From contig NZ_SDEA01000002.1 in NCBI RefSeq assembly GCF_004522155.1, positions 124,001 through 188,000 on the forward strand: DNA of 64,000 bases, written 5' to 3'. Position numbers and translations under genes: made by a program. Positions 8,038-16,568 of the stretch are shown piece by piece. This stretch comes from Paracoccus luteus (GTDB taxonomy: Bacteria; Pseudomonadota; Alphaproteobacteria; Rhodobacterales; Rhodobacteraceae). Each line of letters starts with the position of its first letter. Within the stretch, counting starts at the first letter, position 1. A model generated the notes under the pieces. That model had not been told where the DNA came from. It did no database searches and saw only the letters and a program-made list of their open reading frames with translations.

Positions 8038-8904
8038 ATGTTCGGTCTTGTCGGAATTGCGCTGACCTTCGCGATGGTCTTCGGCGGCTATATCCTGGCC
8101 GGCGGCAAGATGGCGGTCATCACCCATTCGCTGCCGTTCGAGATGATGATGATCGGCGGCGCGGCCGTCGGGTCGTATCTGCTGTCGAACGACGGCGCGA
8201 CGCTGAAACACACCCTGCCGGGGCTGATCCGCGCTTTCAAGGGCGCGCGCTGGCACGAGGCGGACAACACGCAGCTTTTGTGCCTGCTGTTCCAGCTGCT
8301 CAGGCTGGCGCGGTCGAACCCGGTCGAGCTTGAGGAGCATATCGAGAACCCGCACAGCTCGGCCATCTTCGGGGCCTATCCGCGCATCCTGGCCGACGAG
8401 GGCGCGGTGACGCTGATCGCCGACACGCTGCGGTCGGCCAGCCTGAACTATGACGATCCCTATCAGGTCGAGGACATGCTGACCCGCCGCATGGCCCTGA
8501 TGAAGGACGAGGCGATGCACGTCCCCCATGCGCTGCAGAACATGGCCGACGCCCTGCCCGCGCTGGGCATCGTCGCGGCGGTGCTGGGCGTCATCAAGAC
8601 GATGGGGTCCATCGACCAGCCGCCGGCTGTGCTGGGCGGCATGATCGGGGGCGCGCTGGTCGGCACGTTCCTGGGGGTGTTTCTGGCCTATGGGCTGGTG
8701 GCGCCGCTGGCGCAGCGGCTGTCGGCCGTGGAACGGCAGGATATGGCGTTCCACGACGTCATCAAGGCGGTGCTGATCGCGGGGCTGCACCAGCACGCGA
8801 CCAATTTGTGCGTCGAGGTCGGCCGCCAGGCCGCCCCCGACCACGTGCGCCCGAGCTTTGTCGAGGTCGAGAACGCGCTGCGCGAAATGAAAAAGGCGGC
8901 ATGA
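8038..8904 (+). CDS. motA: Flagellar stator protein MotA
   Basis: The proton-channel stator subunit that pushes on FliG. Seen: four membrane segments (LVGIALTFAMVFGGYILAGG; FEMMMIGGAAVGSYLL; ALPALGIVAAVLGVIKTMGS; GALVGTFLGVFLAYGLVAPL), the cytoplasmic loop with charged residues (LLRLARSNPVELEEHIENP), and the two family prolines in helices 3 and 4 (PALGIV; APLAQR). 288 residues, the usual length. Its MotB partner is not in the window. Confidence 0.95.
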   Translation: MFGLVGIALTFAMVFGGYILAGGKMAVITHSLPFEMMMIGGAAVGSYLLSNDGATLKHTLPGLIRAFKGARWHEADNTQLLCLLFQLLRLARSNPVELEEHIENPHSSAIFGAYPRILADEGAVTLIADTLRSASLNYDDPYQVEDMLTRRMALMKDEAMHVPHALQNMADALPALGIVAAVLGVIKTMGSIDQPPAVLGGMIGGALVGTFLGVFLAYGLVAPLAQRLSAVERQDMAFHDVIKAVLIAGLHQHATNLCVEVGRQAAPDHVRPSFVEVENALREMKKAA

Positions 8905-9176
8905 TGATCGCGGCCATCACCCTTGCCGTCTTGCAGGCCGTCGCGCCCCAGGCCGCCGCGGTCATCGACGACGCCAACGGCCGGATGCTGGCCGGCGAAA
9001 GCCTACCGCCGGGGTATCTGCTGCAGCTGGAGCGCCTGCCGCCGGACCAGCGGCTGCTGGTCGTGATCCACCTGCGCCGCAGCGGGATGCTGCAGCACGG
9101 GGTGCAGCCGATCGGCTGGCTGACGGCGCCCGCGACCCCGGCCGCGACCCTGACCGGGGCGGGGGCCGGCGAATGA
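8901..9176 (+). CDS. Small protein of unknown function in the flagellar operon
   Basis: A 91-residue protein with a hydrophobic N-terminus (MMIAAITLAVLQAVAPQAAA) that looks like a signal peptide, followed by GYLLQLERLPPDQRLLVVIH and a Pro/Ala-rich tail. It starts within the motA stop (ATGA) and its end overlaps flhA by four bases, so it is embedded by translational coupling in the operon. I do not recognise a family. A small periplasmic or envelope factor for motor assembly is possible from context only. Confidence 0.7.
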   Translation: MMIAAITLAVLQAVAPQAAAVIDDANGRMLAGESLPPGYLLQLERLPPDQRLLVVIHLRRSGMLQHGVQPIGWLTAPATPAATLTGAGAGE

Positions 9177-11254
9177 CCGGCGTCCAGCCCGCCAGGGCCG
9201 CCACCGGCGCGGCGCAGGTCAGGCCGCTGGCGATCACCGCCGCGCTGGTCGCCGTGGTCATGTCGATGGTGGTCCCGATCCCCGCGGGGCTGCTGGACGT
9301 CGGCATCTCGCTGTCCATCGCGACGGCCACGCTGATCCTGGTCATGGCCTGCATCGTGGACAAGCCCACGGATTTCCAAGCCTTTCCGGTCATGCTGCTG
9401 GTGTCGCTGCTGATTCGGCTGTCGATGAACGTGTCGTCCACGCGACTGATCCTGACCGAGGGCCACACCGGCCCCCATGCCGCGGGCGAGGTCATCAACG
9501 GCTTTGCGACCTTTGTCGCGGGCGGGTCGCTGATGGTCGGGCTGACCATCTTTGCAGTGATCTCGATCGTGAACTTCATGGTCATCACCAAGGGGTCCGG
9601 GCGGATGGCCGAGGTGTCGGCGCGATTCGCGCTGGATTCGCTGCCCGGCAAGCAGCTGGCCATCGACGGCGACCTGAACTCGGGCGCCATCGACCACGAC
9701 GAGGCGAAACGCCGCCGCCTGAACGACCAGCGCGAGATCAGCTTCTACGGCTCGCTGGACGGGGCGTCGAAGTTCGTCAAGGGCGACGCCATCGCCGGGC
9801 TGGTGATCACCGCCATCAACTTTTTCGTCGGGCTGGGCGTCGGCATCGTGTCGCACGGCCTGCCGGTGGCCGAGGCGCTGGCCACCTATTCACAGCTGAC
9901 CATCGGCGACGGGCTGGTCACGCAGGTGCCGTCGCTGATCACCTCGATGGCGGCGGCGCTGCTGCTGTCGCGGGGGGGCGCGACGGAACCGACCGCCGAC
10001 CTGATCTCGCGCCAGTTCACCGACGGCTGGCACGCGCCGGCGCTGGTGTCGGGCGGCATGGTCGTGATGGCGGTCGTGCCCGGCATGCCGACGTTGATCT
10101 TTCTGGCGATCGCCGGGGTCACCGGCTGGTTCGCCTGGCGCAACGCGACGCGCCCCGCCCCGGACGCACCGGTGCCAGCCGCCCCCGCCGAGGGCCCCGA
10201 ACGGCGCCCGCGCATCGGCGACGTGCTGGACACCGACGAGATCTGCGTCGAGATCGGGCCCGACCTGATCGTCGCCGCGCTGGACGCCGCCAAGGGGCTG
10301 GGCAGCCGCATCAACAATTTGCGCATCCACATCGCCCGCAGCTATGGGGTGATCCTGCCGGACGTGCGCATCACCGACGGCGTCGGCTTTGCCGGCGGCG
10401 ACTATGCCATCCGCGTGCACGGGGTGGTGCGGGCGCGCGGATCGCTGCAGTCCCATCAGGTGCTGGCGCTGGGCGCGGACGCGATCCTGCAGCCCCTGGG
10501 GGGCGAGCCCACGCGCGAGCCGGTCTATGACAGCGCCGCGCGCTGGATCGACCCCGCCCGCCAGGACGAGGCCGCGATGGCGGGCGCGACCGTGGTGACC
10601 CCGATGGAGGTGCTGTCCACGCATCTGATGGAGACCGTCAAGGCCCAGCTGCCGGCGCTGTTCACGCTGAACGCCATGCAGCGGCTGATGCAGGAACTGC
10701 GCGGCCTGTCGGACGAGACCCGCGCGCAGGCGTATCAGCGCGTGTTCGACAGCATGATCCCCGACAAGGTCTCGCCCGACCTGCTGCTGGCGGTGCTGCG
10801 CCAGCTGCTGGAGGATCGCGTCTCGCTGCGCAACCTGCCGCTGATCATCGAGGCGATCTATGAAAGCCGCTCGCCCGACCCGGATCTTGCCTGCGACGTG
10901 GTCCGCCGCCGCCTGCGCGGCCAGATCACCGAGCAGCTGGCCGGCCCCGACGCGCGGCTGGACGTGGTGCAGCTGCAACCGGGATGGGAGGCCGAGTTCC
11001 AGCGCGCCGAGACCGAGGCGCCACGCGGCGGATCGGCCCTGACCCCGCCGCTGGCCCGGCGCATGGCCGACCAGCTGCGCCAGGCGGCCGCGACGCTGTC
11101 GCCGGAAAGCCAGCCCGCGCTGGTCGTGCCGGACCACCGCCGCCGGATCGTGCGCGCGATGGTCGCCTCGACAGGGCTCGGCTGGCCGGTGCTGGGCATG
11201 GACGAGGTGGACCCGGCCGCGCAGGTCCGCCTGATCGCCACGGTCGAGCCGTGA
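9173..11254 (+). CDS. flhA: Flagellar export gate protein FlhA
   Basis: The large export-gate protein that couples proton motive force to export and selects substrates through its cytoplasmic ring. Seen: an eight-helix membrane part, the FHIPEP-family signature MVITKGSGRMAEVSARFALD followed by LPGKQLAIDGDLNSG and DEAKRRR, then the cytoplasmic domain from about residue 330 (GDVLDTDEICVEIGPDLI; LRIHIARSYGVILPDVRI). 693 residues, full length. The start overlaps the small upstream gene and the stop overlaps the fliR GTG. Confidence 0.96.
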   Translation: MTGVQPARAATGAAQVRPLAITAALVAVVMSMVVPIPAGLLDVGISLSIATATLILVMACIVDKPTDFQAFPVMLLVSLLIRLSMNVSSTRLILTEGHTGPHAAGEVINGFATFVAGGSLMVGLTIFAVISIVNFMVITKGSGRMAEVSARFALDSLPGKQLAIDGDLNSGAIDHDEAKRRRLNDQREISFYGSLDGASKFVKGDAIAGLVITAINFFVGLGVGIVSHGLPVAEALATYSQLTIGDGLVTQVPSLITSMAAALLLSRGGATEPTADLISRQFTDGWHAPALVSGGMVVMAVVPGMPTLIFLAIAGVTGWFAWRNATRPAPDAPVPAAPAEGPERRPRIGDVLDTDEICVEIGPDLIVAALDAAKGLGSRINNLRIHIARSYGVILPDVRITDGVGFAGGDYAIRVHGVVRARGSLQSHQVLALGADAILQPLGGEPTREPVYDSAARWIDPARQDEAAMAGATVVTPMEVLSTHLMETVKAQLPALFTLNAMQRLMQELRGLSDETRAQAYQRVFDSMIPDKVSPDLLLAVLRQLLEDRVSLRNLPLIIEAIYESRSPDPDLACDVVRRRLRGQITEQLAGPDARLDVVQLQPGWEAEFQRAETEAPRGGSALTPPLARRMADQLRQAAATLSPESQPALVVPDHRRRIVRAMVASTGLGWPVLGMDEVDPAAQVRLIATVEP

Positions 11255-12006
11255 TCCCGGACGCGCTGTCCGGCCTGATGGCGGCGGTGCCGCAGGACCG
11301 GCTGATGGCGCTGGCGCTGGTCTATGCCCGCATCCAGGCCTGCCTGCTGACGCTGCCGGGGTTCGGCGAGCGCATCCTGACGGCGCGGGTCAAGGTGGCG
11401 GTGGCGATGGCGCTGACGCCGCTGTTCGCCCAGTCCGCCCCGATGCCCGGCGGCCTGCCCGCCATCGCGCTGGGGGCCGAGCTGGCGACCGGCGCGCTGC
11501 TGGGACTGTTCGTGCGCCTGCTGGCCTTCGCGCTGGACATCGCGGCCACGACGCTGGCGCAAAGCGCCTCGCTGTCGCAGATCATGGGCATCTCCGAGGA
11601 CATGCCGCCCCATCCCATCGGCAACCTGCTGCATCTGGCCGGGCTTGCGACGCTGTTCGCGCTGGGCCTGCCGGTCGTGGTCTGCCGCCTGCTGGCCGAC
11701 AGCTTCCGGTTGCGCCCCCCCGGCGCCTGGCCGCAGGCCGACGAGGTGATGCGGATGATCGTGCCGCTGCTGGCCGACAGTTTTGCGCTGGCGATGGTGC
11801 TGGCCTCGCCCTTCATCCTGGGCGGGTTGCTGTTCCAGGTGCTGTCGGGGATCGTCGCGCGGGTGATGCCGGCGCTGCCCATCGTCTTCGTGGTGGCGCC
11901 TGCGGCGATCCTTGTCGCGCTGGCCGCGCTGGCGATCATGACGCCGGCGGTGCTGGGCCTGTGGGCCGATCATGTGCTGGGCTTTACCCTGGGTGACGGC
12001 GGATGA
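11251..12006 (+). CDS. fliR: Flagellar export protein FliR
   Basis: A membrane component of the FliPQR export gate. Seen: about six hydrophobic segments, LALVYARIQACLLTLPGFGE near the N-terminus, TLAQSASLSQIMG in the middle (matching the family's G-x-x-x-G-x-Q-x-A/G-x-S region), and VLASPFILGGLLFQVLSGIVAR. GTG at 11251 overlaps the flhA stop (GTGA). 251 residues, normal. FliQ, the third gate component, is not in the window. Confidence 0.93.
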   Translation: MIPDALSGLMAAVPQDRLMALALVYARIQACLLTLPGFGERILTARVKVAVAMALTPLFAQSAPMPGGLPAIALGAELATGALLGLFVRLLAFALDIAATTLAQSASLSQIMGISEDMPPHPIGNLLHLAGLATLFALGLPVVVCRLLADSFRLRPPGAWPQADEVMRMIVPLLADSFALAMVLASPFILGGLLFQVLSGIVARVMPALPIVFVVAPAAILVALAALAIMTPAVLGLWADHVLGFTLGDGG

Positions 12007-13094
12007 GCGAGGACAGGGACGACCGCCAGCATGAGGCATCGGAACAAAAGCTGCGCAGGGCGCGCGAAAAGGGCGACATCCCGCGCTCGGCCGAGGTGAA
12101 CACGGCGCTGTCCTGGCTGGGCGTCACGCTGGGGCTGATGCTGGGCGTGCCGCTGCTGCTGCCCGGCTGGGCCGCGATGGGCGCGCGCCTGCTGGGCGCG
12201 GAACCCTGGCCCGCCGATGCGGGCGCCGCGGCGCTGGCGCTGTCGGGCCTGGCGGCGCGGGCGGTGCTGGCGCTGGCGGCGGTCCCGGCCGTGCTGGTGC
12301 TGGTCGGGCTGGTCATGCAGCGCGGGCTGGTCTTTACCCCGTCGAAGCTTGCCCCCGACCTCAAGCGGATCAACCCGATCACGAATTTCGGGCAAAAGTT
12401 CGGGGGCAAGGCGCTGCTGACGTTCCTCATGTCGGTGGCCAAGGTAACGGCCGTGTCGGTCGGCGGCTGGCTGCTGTTCGGGCGGCTGTGGGGGCGCATC
12501 ATGCAATCCACGGACGGCGATCCGCGCGCCTGGATCGCCGCCGTGCCGGTGCTGCTGCGGCAGGCGCTGTTCCTGGCGCTGGCGGTGGCAGCCGTCTTTG
12601 CCGCCGTCGACGTGTTCTGGAAATGGCTGGATTTCCGCCGCCGCAACCGCATGACCCGCAAGGAGGTCGAGGACGAGTACAAGGAAAGCGAGGGCGACCC
12701 GCATCTGCGCGCCGCGCGGCGGCAGCGCGCGGTCGACCTGGCGATGAGCTCGATGCTGGCAGATGTCGAAAAGGCCGACGTGGTCATCGTGAACCCGACG
12801 CATTACGCGGTGGCGCTGGAATGGAAGCGCGGCAGCGGCCGCGCGCCGGTGTGCCTGGCCAAGGGCGTCGACGAGGTCGCCGCCCGCATCCGGGACCGCG
12901 CCCGCAGCCACAAGGTGGCGATCTGGTCCGACCCGCCCTGCGCCCGCGCGCTGCACGCCAAGGCCCGGATCGGCGACGAGATCCCGCGCGACCAGTTCGG
13001 CCCCGTCGCCGCCGCCATCCGCTTTGCCGAGGCGATGCGCGCCAAGGCCCGGCAGGGCTGGGGCGGCGCCCACGAGGGGGGGACCGGCCGATGA
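12003..13094 (+). CDS. flhB: Flagellar export switch protein FlhB
   Basis: Controls the hook-to-filament substrate switch. Seen: an N-terminal cytoplasmic EQKLRRAREKGDIPRSAEV, the family's entry motif, four membrane helices, then the C-terminal domain with the autocleavage site NPTH at residues 264-267 in VVIVNPTHYAVAL, where family members cut between N and P. 363 residues. The start overlaps fliR (ATGA). Confidence 0.95.
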   Translation: MSEDRDDRQHEASEQKLRRAREKGDIPRSAEVNTALSWLGVTLGLMLGVPLLLPGWAAMGARLLGAEPWPADAGAAALALSGLAARAVLALAAVPAVLVLVGLVMQRGLVFTPSKLAPDLKRINPITNFGQKFGGKALLTFLMSVAKVTAVSVGGWLLFGRLWGRIMQSTDGDPRAWIAAVPVLLRQALFLALAVAAVFAAVDVFWKWLDFRRRNRMTRKEVEDEYKESEGDPHLRAARRQRAVDLAMSSMLADVEKADVVIVNPTHYAVALEWKRGSGRAPVCLAKGVDEVAARIRDRARSHKVAIWSDPPCARALHAKARIGDEIPRDQFGPVAAAIRFAEAMRAKARQGWGGAHEGGTGR

Positions 13095-13306
13095 GACCGG
13101 ATCGCGGCAGCCGCAGGGGGACGATTGGGCGTCGGCCGGACGGCTCCGGCCCGGCCGGCGCGGGCCGGGCGAGCAGAGCGGCATGGGACGGTCCTGATCC
13201 TGTCGGCAGCCACGCGTGGCTCCATCCCGCCCGCGCCGAATGGGAACCATCCGACCGGCCATCCCGCTTCGGCGTGGACACGCAAGGCGCAGGGGGCGGA
13301 ACATGA
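13091..13306 (+). CDS. Doubtful 71-residue ORF between flhB and the fliJ-like gene
   Basis: An open frame whose ATG overlaps the flhB stop and whose stop overlaps the next ATG, the coupling pattern of its neighbours. Against it: the product is Arg/Gly/Pro-rich with no predicted fold, and its third codon positions include many A/T (AGA, ATT, CGT, CCT, GGT, GAT), unlike adjacent genes. It may be a non-coding spacer that happens to be open. No family recognised. Confidence 0.25.
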   Translation: MRPDRGSRRGTIGRRPDGSGPAGAGRASRAAWDGPDPVGSHAWLHPARAEWEPSDRPSRFGVDTQGAGGGT

Positions 13307-13686
13307 GCAGGACCATCGCCGCGCTGCGCAAGCTTGAGGCGGTGGCGCGGCTCAAGGCGGACATCGAACTGCGCCGGTTCTCGGCCTTTCGCACGCAGGT
13401 CGTCGCGGCCGAAACCCGGATCGAGGCGAGCCGCCGGGATCTCGCCGCCGCCGCCAGCAGCGATCCGGGCGCGGCGCTGGCGGACTGGCGCGTGGCCCAT
13501 GCGCTGGTCGGTTATCGCGCCGAGGCGCTGACCCGCGCGCAGGTGGACCTTGACCGCATGCGCCCCGGCTTTGACGCGGCGCGGCAGACGGCGGCGCGCG
13601 CGTTTGGCCGGGCCGAGGCGCTGCGCGAACTGCGCGCGACGCTGGGCGCGCAGGAACGGCGCGACGCGGAAAGGAGGACATGGTGA
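13303..13686 (+). CDS. FliJ-like coiled-coil flagellar protein
   Basis: A 127-residue, almost entirely helical protein (AALRKLEAVARLKADIELRR; AEALTRAQVDLDRMRPGFDA) rich in Arg, Ala and Glu. Length, coiled-coil character and place at the end of the flagellar operon resemble FliJ-type export chaperones or stalk proteins, but there is no diagnostic motif. GGGGGCGGAAC sits just before the ATG. A general hypothetical flagellar protein is the safe reading. Confidence 0.6.
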   Translation: MSRTIAALRKLEAVARLKADIELRRFSAFRTQVVAAETRIEASRRDLAAAASSDPGAALADWRVAHALVGYRAEALTRAQVDLDRMRPGFDAARQTAARAFGRAEALRELRATLGAQERRDAERRTW

Positions 13687-13841
13687 CGCGCCCGCCGGGT
13701 GTTTCTCAGGAAATCGGAATCGGCCTCTGCGCCCGGCTTGCAGCCCTGCGCCCTCGGCTGCTGTCCACCGGCCCCATCGCCGCGCTGCGGCAACGCTGGC
13801 CCGGGCGCGTCGTGCGCGGCCTCAGCGCCCTGGCCCGGCGT

Positions 13842-14639
13842 TCAGTCCGGGCGGACGCGGGCGGCGGTTCCCTTGGCGAAGGCCTCCAGCCGCGCGCGGG
13901 CGGCCTGCTGCGTGTTCACGACGCCTGCGACCGCGGCCTCGGCATAGGCCGCGTCAAGCGCGCTCATGTTCTGCATGTGCGACACGGCCGAGCAGATGGC
14001 AAAGTTCGACAGCGGCGGGTTCTGGGCCGCGGCGCGCGCAAGCTCATAGGCCCTGGCCTCGCTGTCCTCGACCAGATACTGCGCCAGCCCCACGTCCACC
14101 GCCTGCTGGCCGCGATACAGCCGGCCCGTCAGCATCATGTCGATCATCCGCGCCTTGCCGATCAGGCCCGCGACCCGGATCGTGGCGCCGCCGCCGGTGA
14201 ACAGGCCGCGCTGGCCCTCGGGCAGGCCGAAATAGGTGCTGTCGTCGGCGACCCGGATGTGGGCGGCCGACGCCAGTTCCAGCCCGCCGCCGACCACCGC
14301 GCCTTTCAGCGCCGCGATGACCGGCACGCCGCCGTATTCCATCTTGTTGAACGCCTCGTGCCAGCGCAGGCAGATCTGCATGAAATCGGCCGCGCTGCGG
14401 TCGGCGTGCCAGTGTTCGACCAGATCCAGCCCGGCGCAGAAATGCGTGCCTTTGGCGCGCAGGACGCAGGCGCGCGCGCCCGCGCGGGGCAGCGCGGCGA
14501 ACACCTCGATCAGCTCGTCGACGGTGGCGGCGTCCAGCGCGTTGCGCTTGGCCTCGCGGTTCAGGGTGACCGTGGCGATGCCGTCCTCGTCCATCGCCAG
14601 CAGCAGGTTTTCAAGCGCCAGTTCGGATATGCCGCGCAT
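13842..14639 (-). CDS. Enoyl-CoA hydratase/isomerase (crotonase) family protein
   Basis: A 265-residue crotonase. Seen: [20 protein letters not shown], the N-terminal crotonase strand and turn; THFCAGLDL, the oxyanion-hole loop (family FsAGxDL); and [20 protein letters not shown], the second oxyanion glycine region. [17 protein letters not shown] follows, where hydratases carry the acid/base Glu. The specific substrate cannot be told. It starts three bases after the AEC transporter stop, so both are likely one transcript. Confidence 0.88.
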   Translation of the reverse strand: MRGISELALENLLLAMDEDGIATVTLNREAKRNALDAATVDELIEVFAALPRAGARACVLRAKGTHFCAGLDLVEHWHADRSAADFMQICLRWHEAFNKMEYGGVPVIAALKGAVVGGGLELASAAHIRVADDSTYFGLPEGQRGLFTGGGATIRVAGLIGKARMIDMMLTGRLYRGQQAVDVGLAQYLVEDSEARAYELARAAAQNPPLSNFAICSAVSHMQNMSALDAAYAEAAVAGVVNTQQAARARLEAFAKGTAARVRPD

Positions 14640-14642
14640 GGG

Positions 14643-15569
14643 TCAGCCTTTCGTGATCAGGTGGATTGCGACGGGGATGGTTGCGATGCCCGCCGCCGTG
14701 GACAAGAGGATCGCGGCCGACACCCGTTCCTCGGCGACGCGGAAATGATGCGCCAGGATATAGACGTTGCCCGCGACCGGCAACGCGGCGGCCGCGACCA
14801 TGATGCCGGCGGCGGCCGGATCGACGCGGGCGGCCCAGGCGGCCGCGCCGACGGCGGCCGGGTGCAGGACCAGCTTGGCCGCCGACAGCCCCACGGCGGG
14901 GCCGATCCGCCGCGCCGGGCTGTGGGCGAGCGACGCGCCGATGGCGAACAGCGCCCCCGGCGTCGCCGCCCCGCCCAGCAGGGCCAGGAACTCGGCCGCG
15001 GGCACGGGCAACGGCAGCCGGGCCGCCGACCAGCCCAGGCCCGCCAGCATCGACACGATCATCGGGTTGGCGACGATGCCGCGCGCCAGCGGCAGCAGCA
15101 TGCGCGCACCGATGCGGTCGTGGCGCGCGGCGGTGATGATCAGCGTGATGAGGGTCGAAAACACCACCATGTCGATGGTCAGCACCATCAGCACCGGCCC
15201 GATGGCGGCCGACCCCAGCAGCACGACCAGCATCGGGACGCCCAGAAAGCCGGTGTTGCCGGTCATCGCCGTGTGCGCCTGCATGGCGGCATCCGCCGTG
15301 CCAGCCCCGCCCCGCCGCGCCAGCGCGAAGACCAGCGCCCACACCGCCAGCGATCCCGCCAGATAGGCCAGCACGAAGCGCGGATCGAACAGCGTGCCCA
15401 GGTCCAGCGTGGCGGCAAAGCGGAACAGCATCGCCGACAGCGCGAAATAGAACACAAAGCGGGTCAGCCAGGCGGTCGCCTCGGCCGGGAACAGCCGCAG
15501 GCGGCCGGCCAGCCAGCCGGTGCCGATCAGCGCAAAGAACGGCAGGGTCTTGAGGAAGATCGCCAGCAT
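14643..15569 (-). CDS. AEC (auxin efflux carrier) family transporter
   Basis: A 308-residue inner-membrane carrier with about ten hydrophobic helices in two five-helix halves. Seen: LPFFALIGTGWLAGRLRLFP at the N-terminus, MTGNTGFLGVPML (the family's N-x-G-x-x-G/x-P in helix 4), and GALFAIGASLAH in the second half, as in malonate/organic-acid AEC transporters. The ATG at 15569 is preceded by AAAGGGGC. It is the upstream gene of the enoyl-CoA hydratase, suggesting an organic-acid substrate, which is inference only. Confidence 0.88.
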   Translation of the reverse strand: MLAIFLKTLPFFALIGTGWLAGRLRLFPAEATAWLTRFVFYFALSAMLFRFAATLDLGTLFDPRFVLAYLAGSLAVWALVFALARRGGAGTADAAMQAHTAMTGNTGFLGVPMLVVLLGSAAIGPVLMVLTIDMVVFSTLITLIITAARHDRIGARMLLPLARGIVANPMIVSMLAGLGWSAARLPLPVPAAEFLALLGGAATPGALFAIGASLAHSPARRIGPAVGLSAAKLVLHPAAVGAAAWAARVDPAAAGIMVAAAALPVAGNVYILAHHFRVAEERVSAAILLSTAAGIATIPVAIHLITKG

Positions 15570-16006
15570 GGCGCCCCTTTCCCGCCGCCTCGGTCGCGGC
15601 ACACAATCATCGCGGCGGGGCGGGCGCAAGCGAGGCCGTGGGGGTCTTGCAGCCGCTGGGGGTGCGGGGCGGTCAGTGTGGCAGCGCAGGGTGGCCGCCC
15701 GAGTGCTGCTGCTCCGGCGCGGCCCCGCGCTGCGGCCGCAACGCGCGCTCTGCGTTCCGGGGCGCTGCCGCCGGGGCACCGCGCCGCGGCTCCAGCGCGC
15801 GCTTCCCCTTTGGGGCGGTCCGCGCGACGGTCCCGGCGCGGTGCTGCCGCTTCGGGGCGCCCCGCGCTGCCGCCGCAGTGCTGCCGCCCCTCACGCGGCG
15901 CTCCAGCTGCGGGTCGCTCCGCGCTGCGGTCCCATGCTGCCGTTCCGGCACTGCCGTCCCGGGCGGCGCTGCCGCGAAGCCCCACCCGCACTTGCCCCGC
16001 GCGGGT
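15570..16006. other. Gene-free GC-rich stretch with degenerate repeats
   Basis: 437 bases with no convincing gene. Much of 15640-15985 is built from imperfect copies of a short G/C unit around TGCTGCCG followed by TTCGG or CTCCGG (for example near 15708, 15842, 15883 and 15938). The open frames here translate to Arg/Ala/Gly-rich repeats without a fold. No promoter or terminator stands out. Confidence 0.6.
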
Positions 16007-16474
16007 TCAACGCCAGCGCGCGGCCTCGGCGGTCAGGGGGTGGTTCGGATGGCGGCTGGCAAACCCCTGCCAAGCCGCCGGGGTGCCGGTCAGGCGGGCG
16101 GCGTCGAACTCGGCGACGATGCCCGCCTCGGCGCCCGCCGCCGCGCGGGCGCGGGCCGGGTCGTCCGGCGTGCGGCGGTCGGCCAGCGCGGCGCGGATGC
16201 GACGGGCGTTCGCGTCATCGGGATGGCGCGCCAGAAACAGGATCAGCGCGGCGTTCGACCCTTGGGCCAGGGCCGCGTCCGCCTCCGCCCGCTCGGGCGC
16301 GCCGTCGGGGGCGGGCGGCGGCAGCGGGTCCGACCGGTCGGGCCGCGACGCCGTTTCCGGCGCCTGCCGGGGCGGGGGTTTCGGATCGGGTTGCGCCGGT
16401 CCGGCGTCCGGCGCGCTGCCGGCGGCCAGGCATCCGGCGGCCAGCAGCGTGGCGATCAGGGATGGGGTGCGCAT
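16007..16474 (-). CDS. Putative small lipoprotein of unknown function
   Basis: 155 residues. Seen: a signal peptide ending LIATLLAAGC, a plausible lipobox with Cys15, a long Pro/Ala/Asp-rich linker (residues 20-65), and a helical C-terminal half (NAALILFLARHPDDANARRI; ASRHPNHPLTAEAARWR). The C-terminal part resembles a single TPR-like hairpin seen in other small rhodobacterial lipoproteins. It lies 94 bases downstream of the RTX protease on the same strand and may share its transcript. No function can be assigned. Confidence 0.65.
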   Translation of the reverse strand: MRTPSLIATLLAAGCLAAGSAPDAGPAQPDPKPPPRQAPETASRPDRSDPLPPPAPDGAPERAEADAALAQGSNAALILFLARHPDDANARRIRAALADRRTPDDPARARAAAGAEAGIVAEFDAARLTGTPAAWQGFASRHPNHPLTAEAARWR

Positions 16475-16568
16475 CGTCAGGCCTTTCGATGTGTCGGGCA
16501 GCGGCGGGTGCCGCCGCGAAAGCCGGGCGCGGCCGGCATGCCGCGCCCGACGTCGTTGGCGTCCGCCG

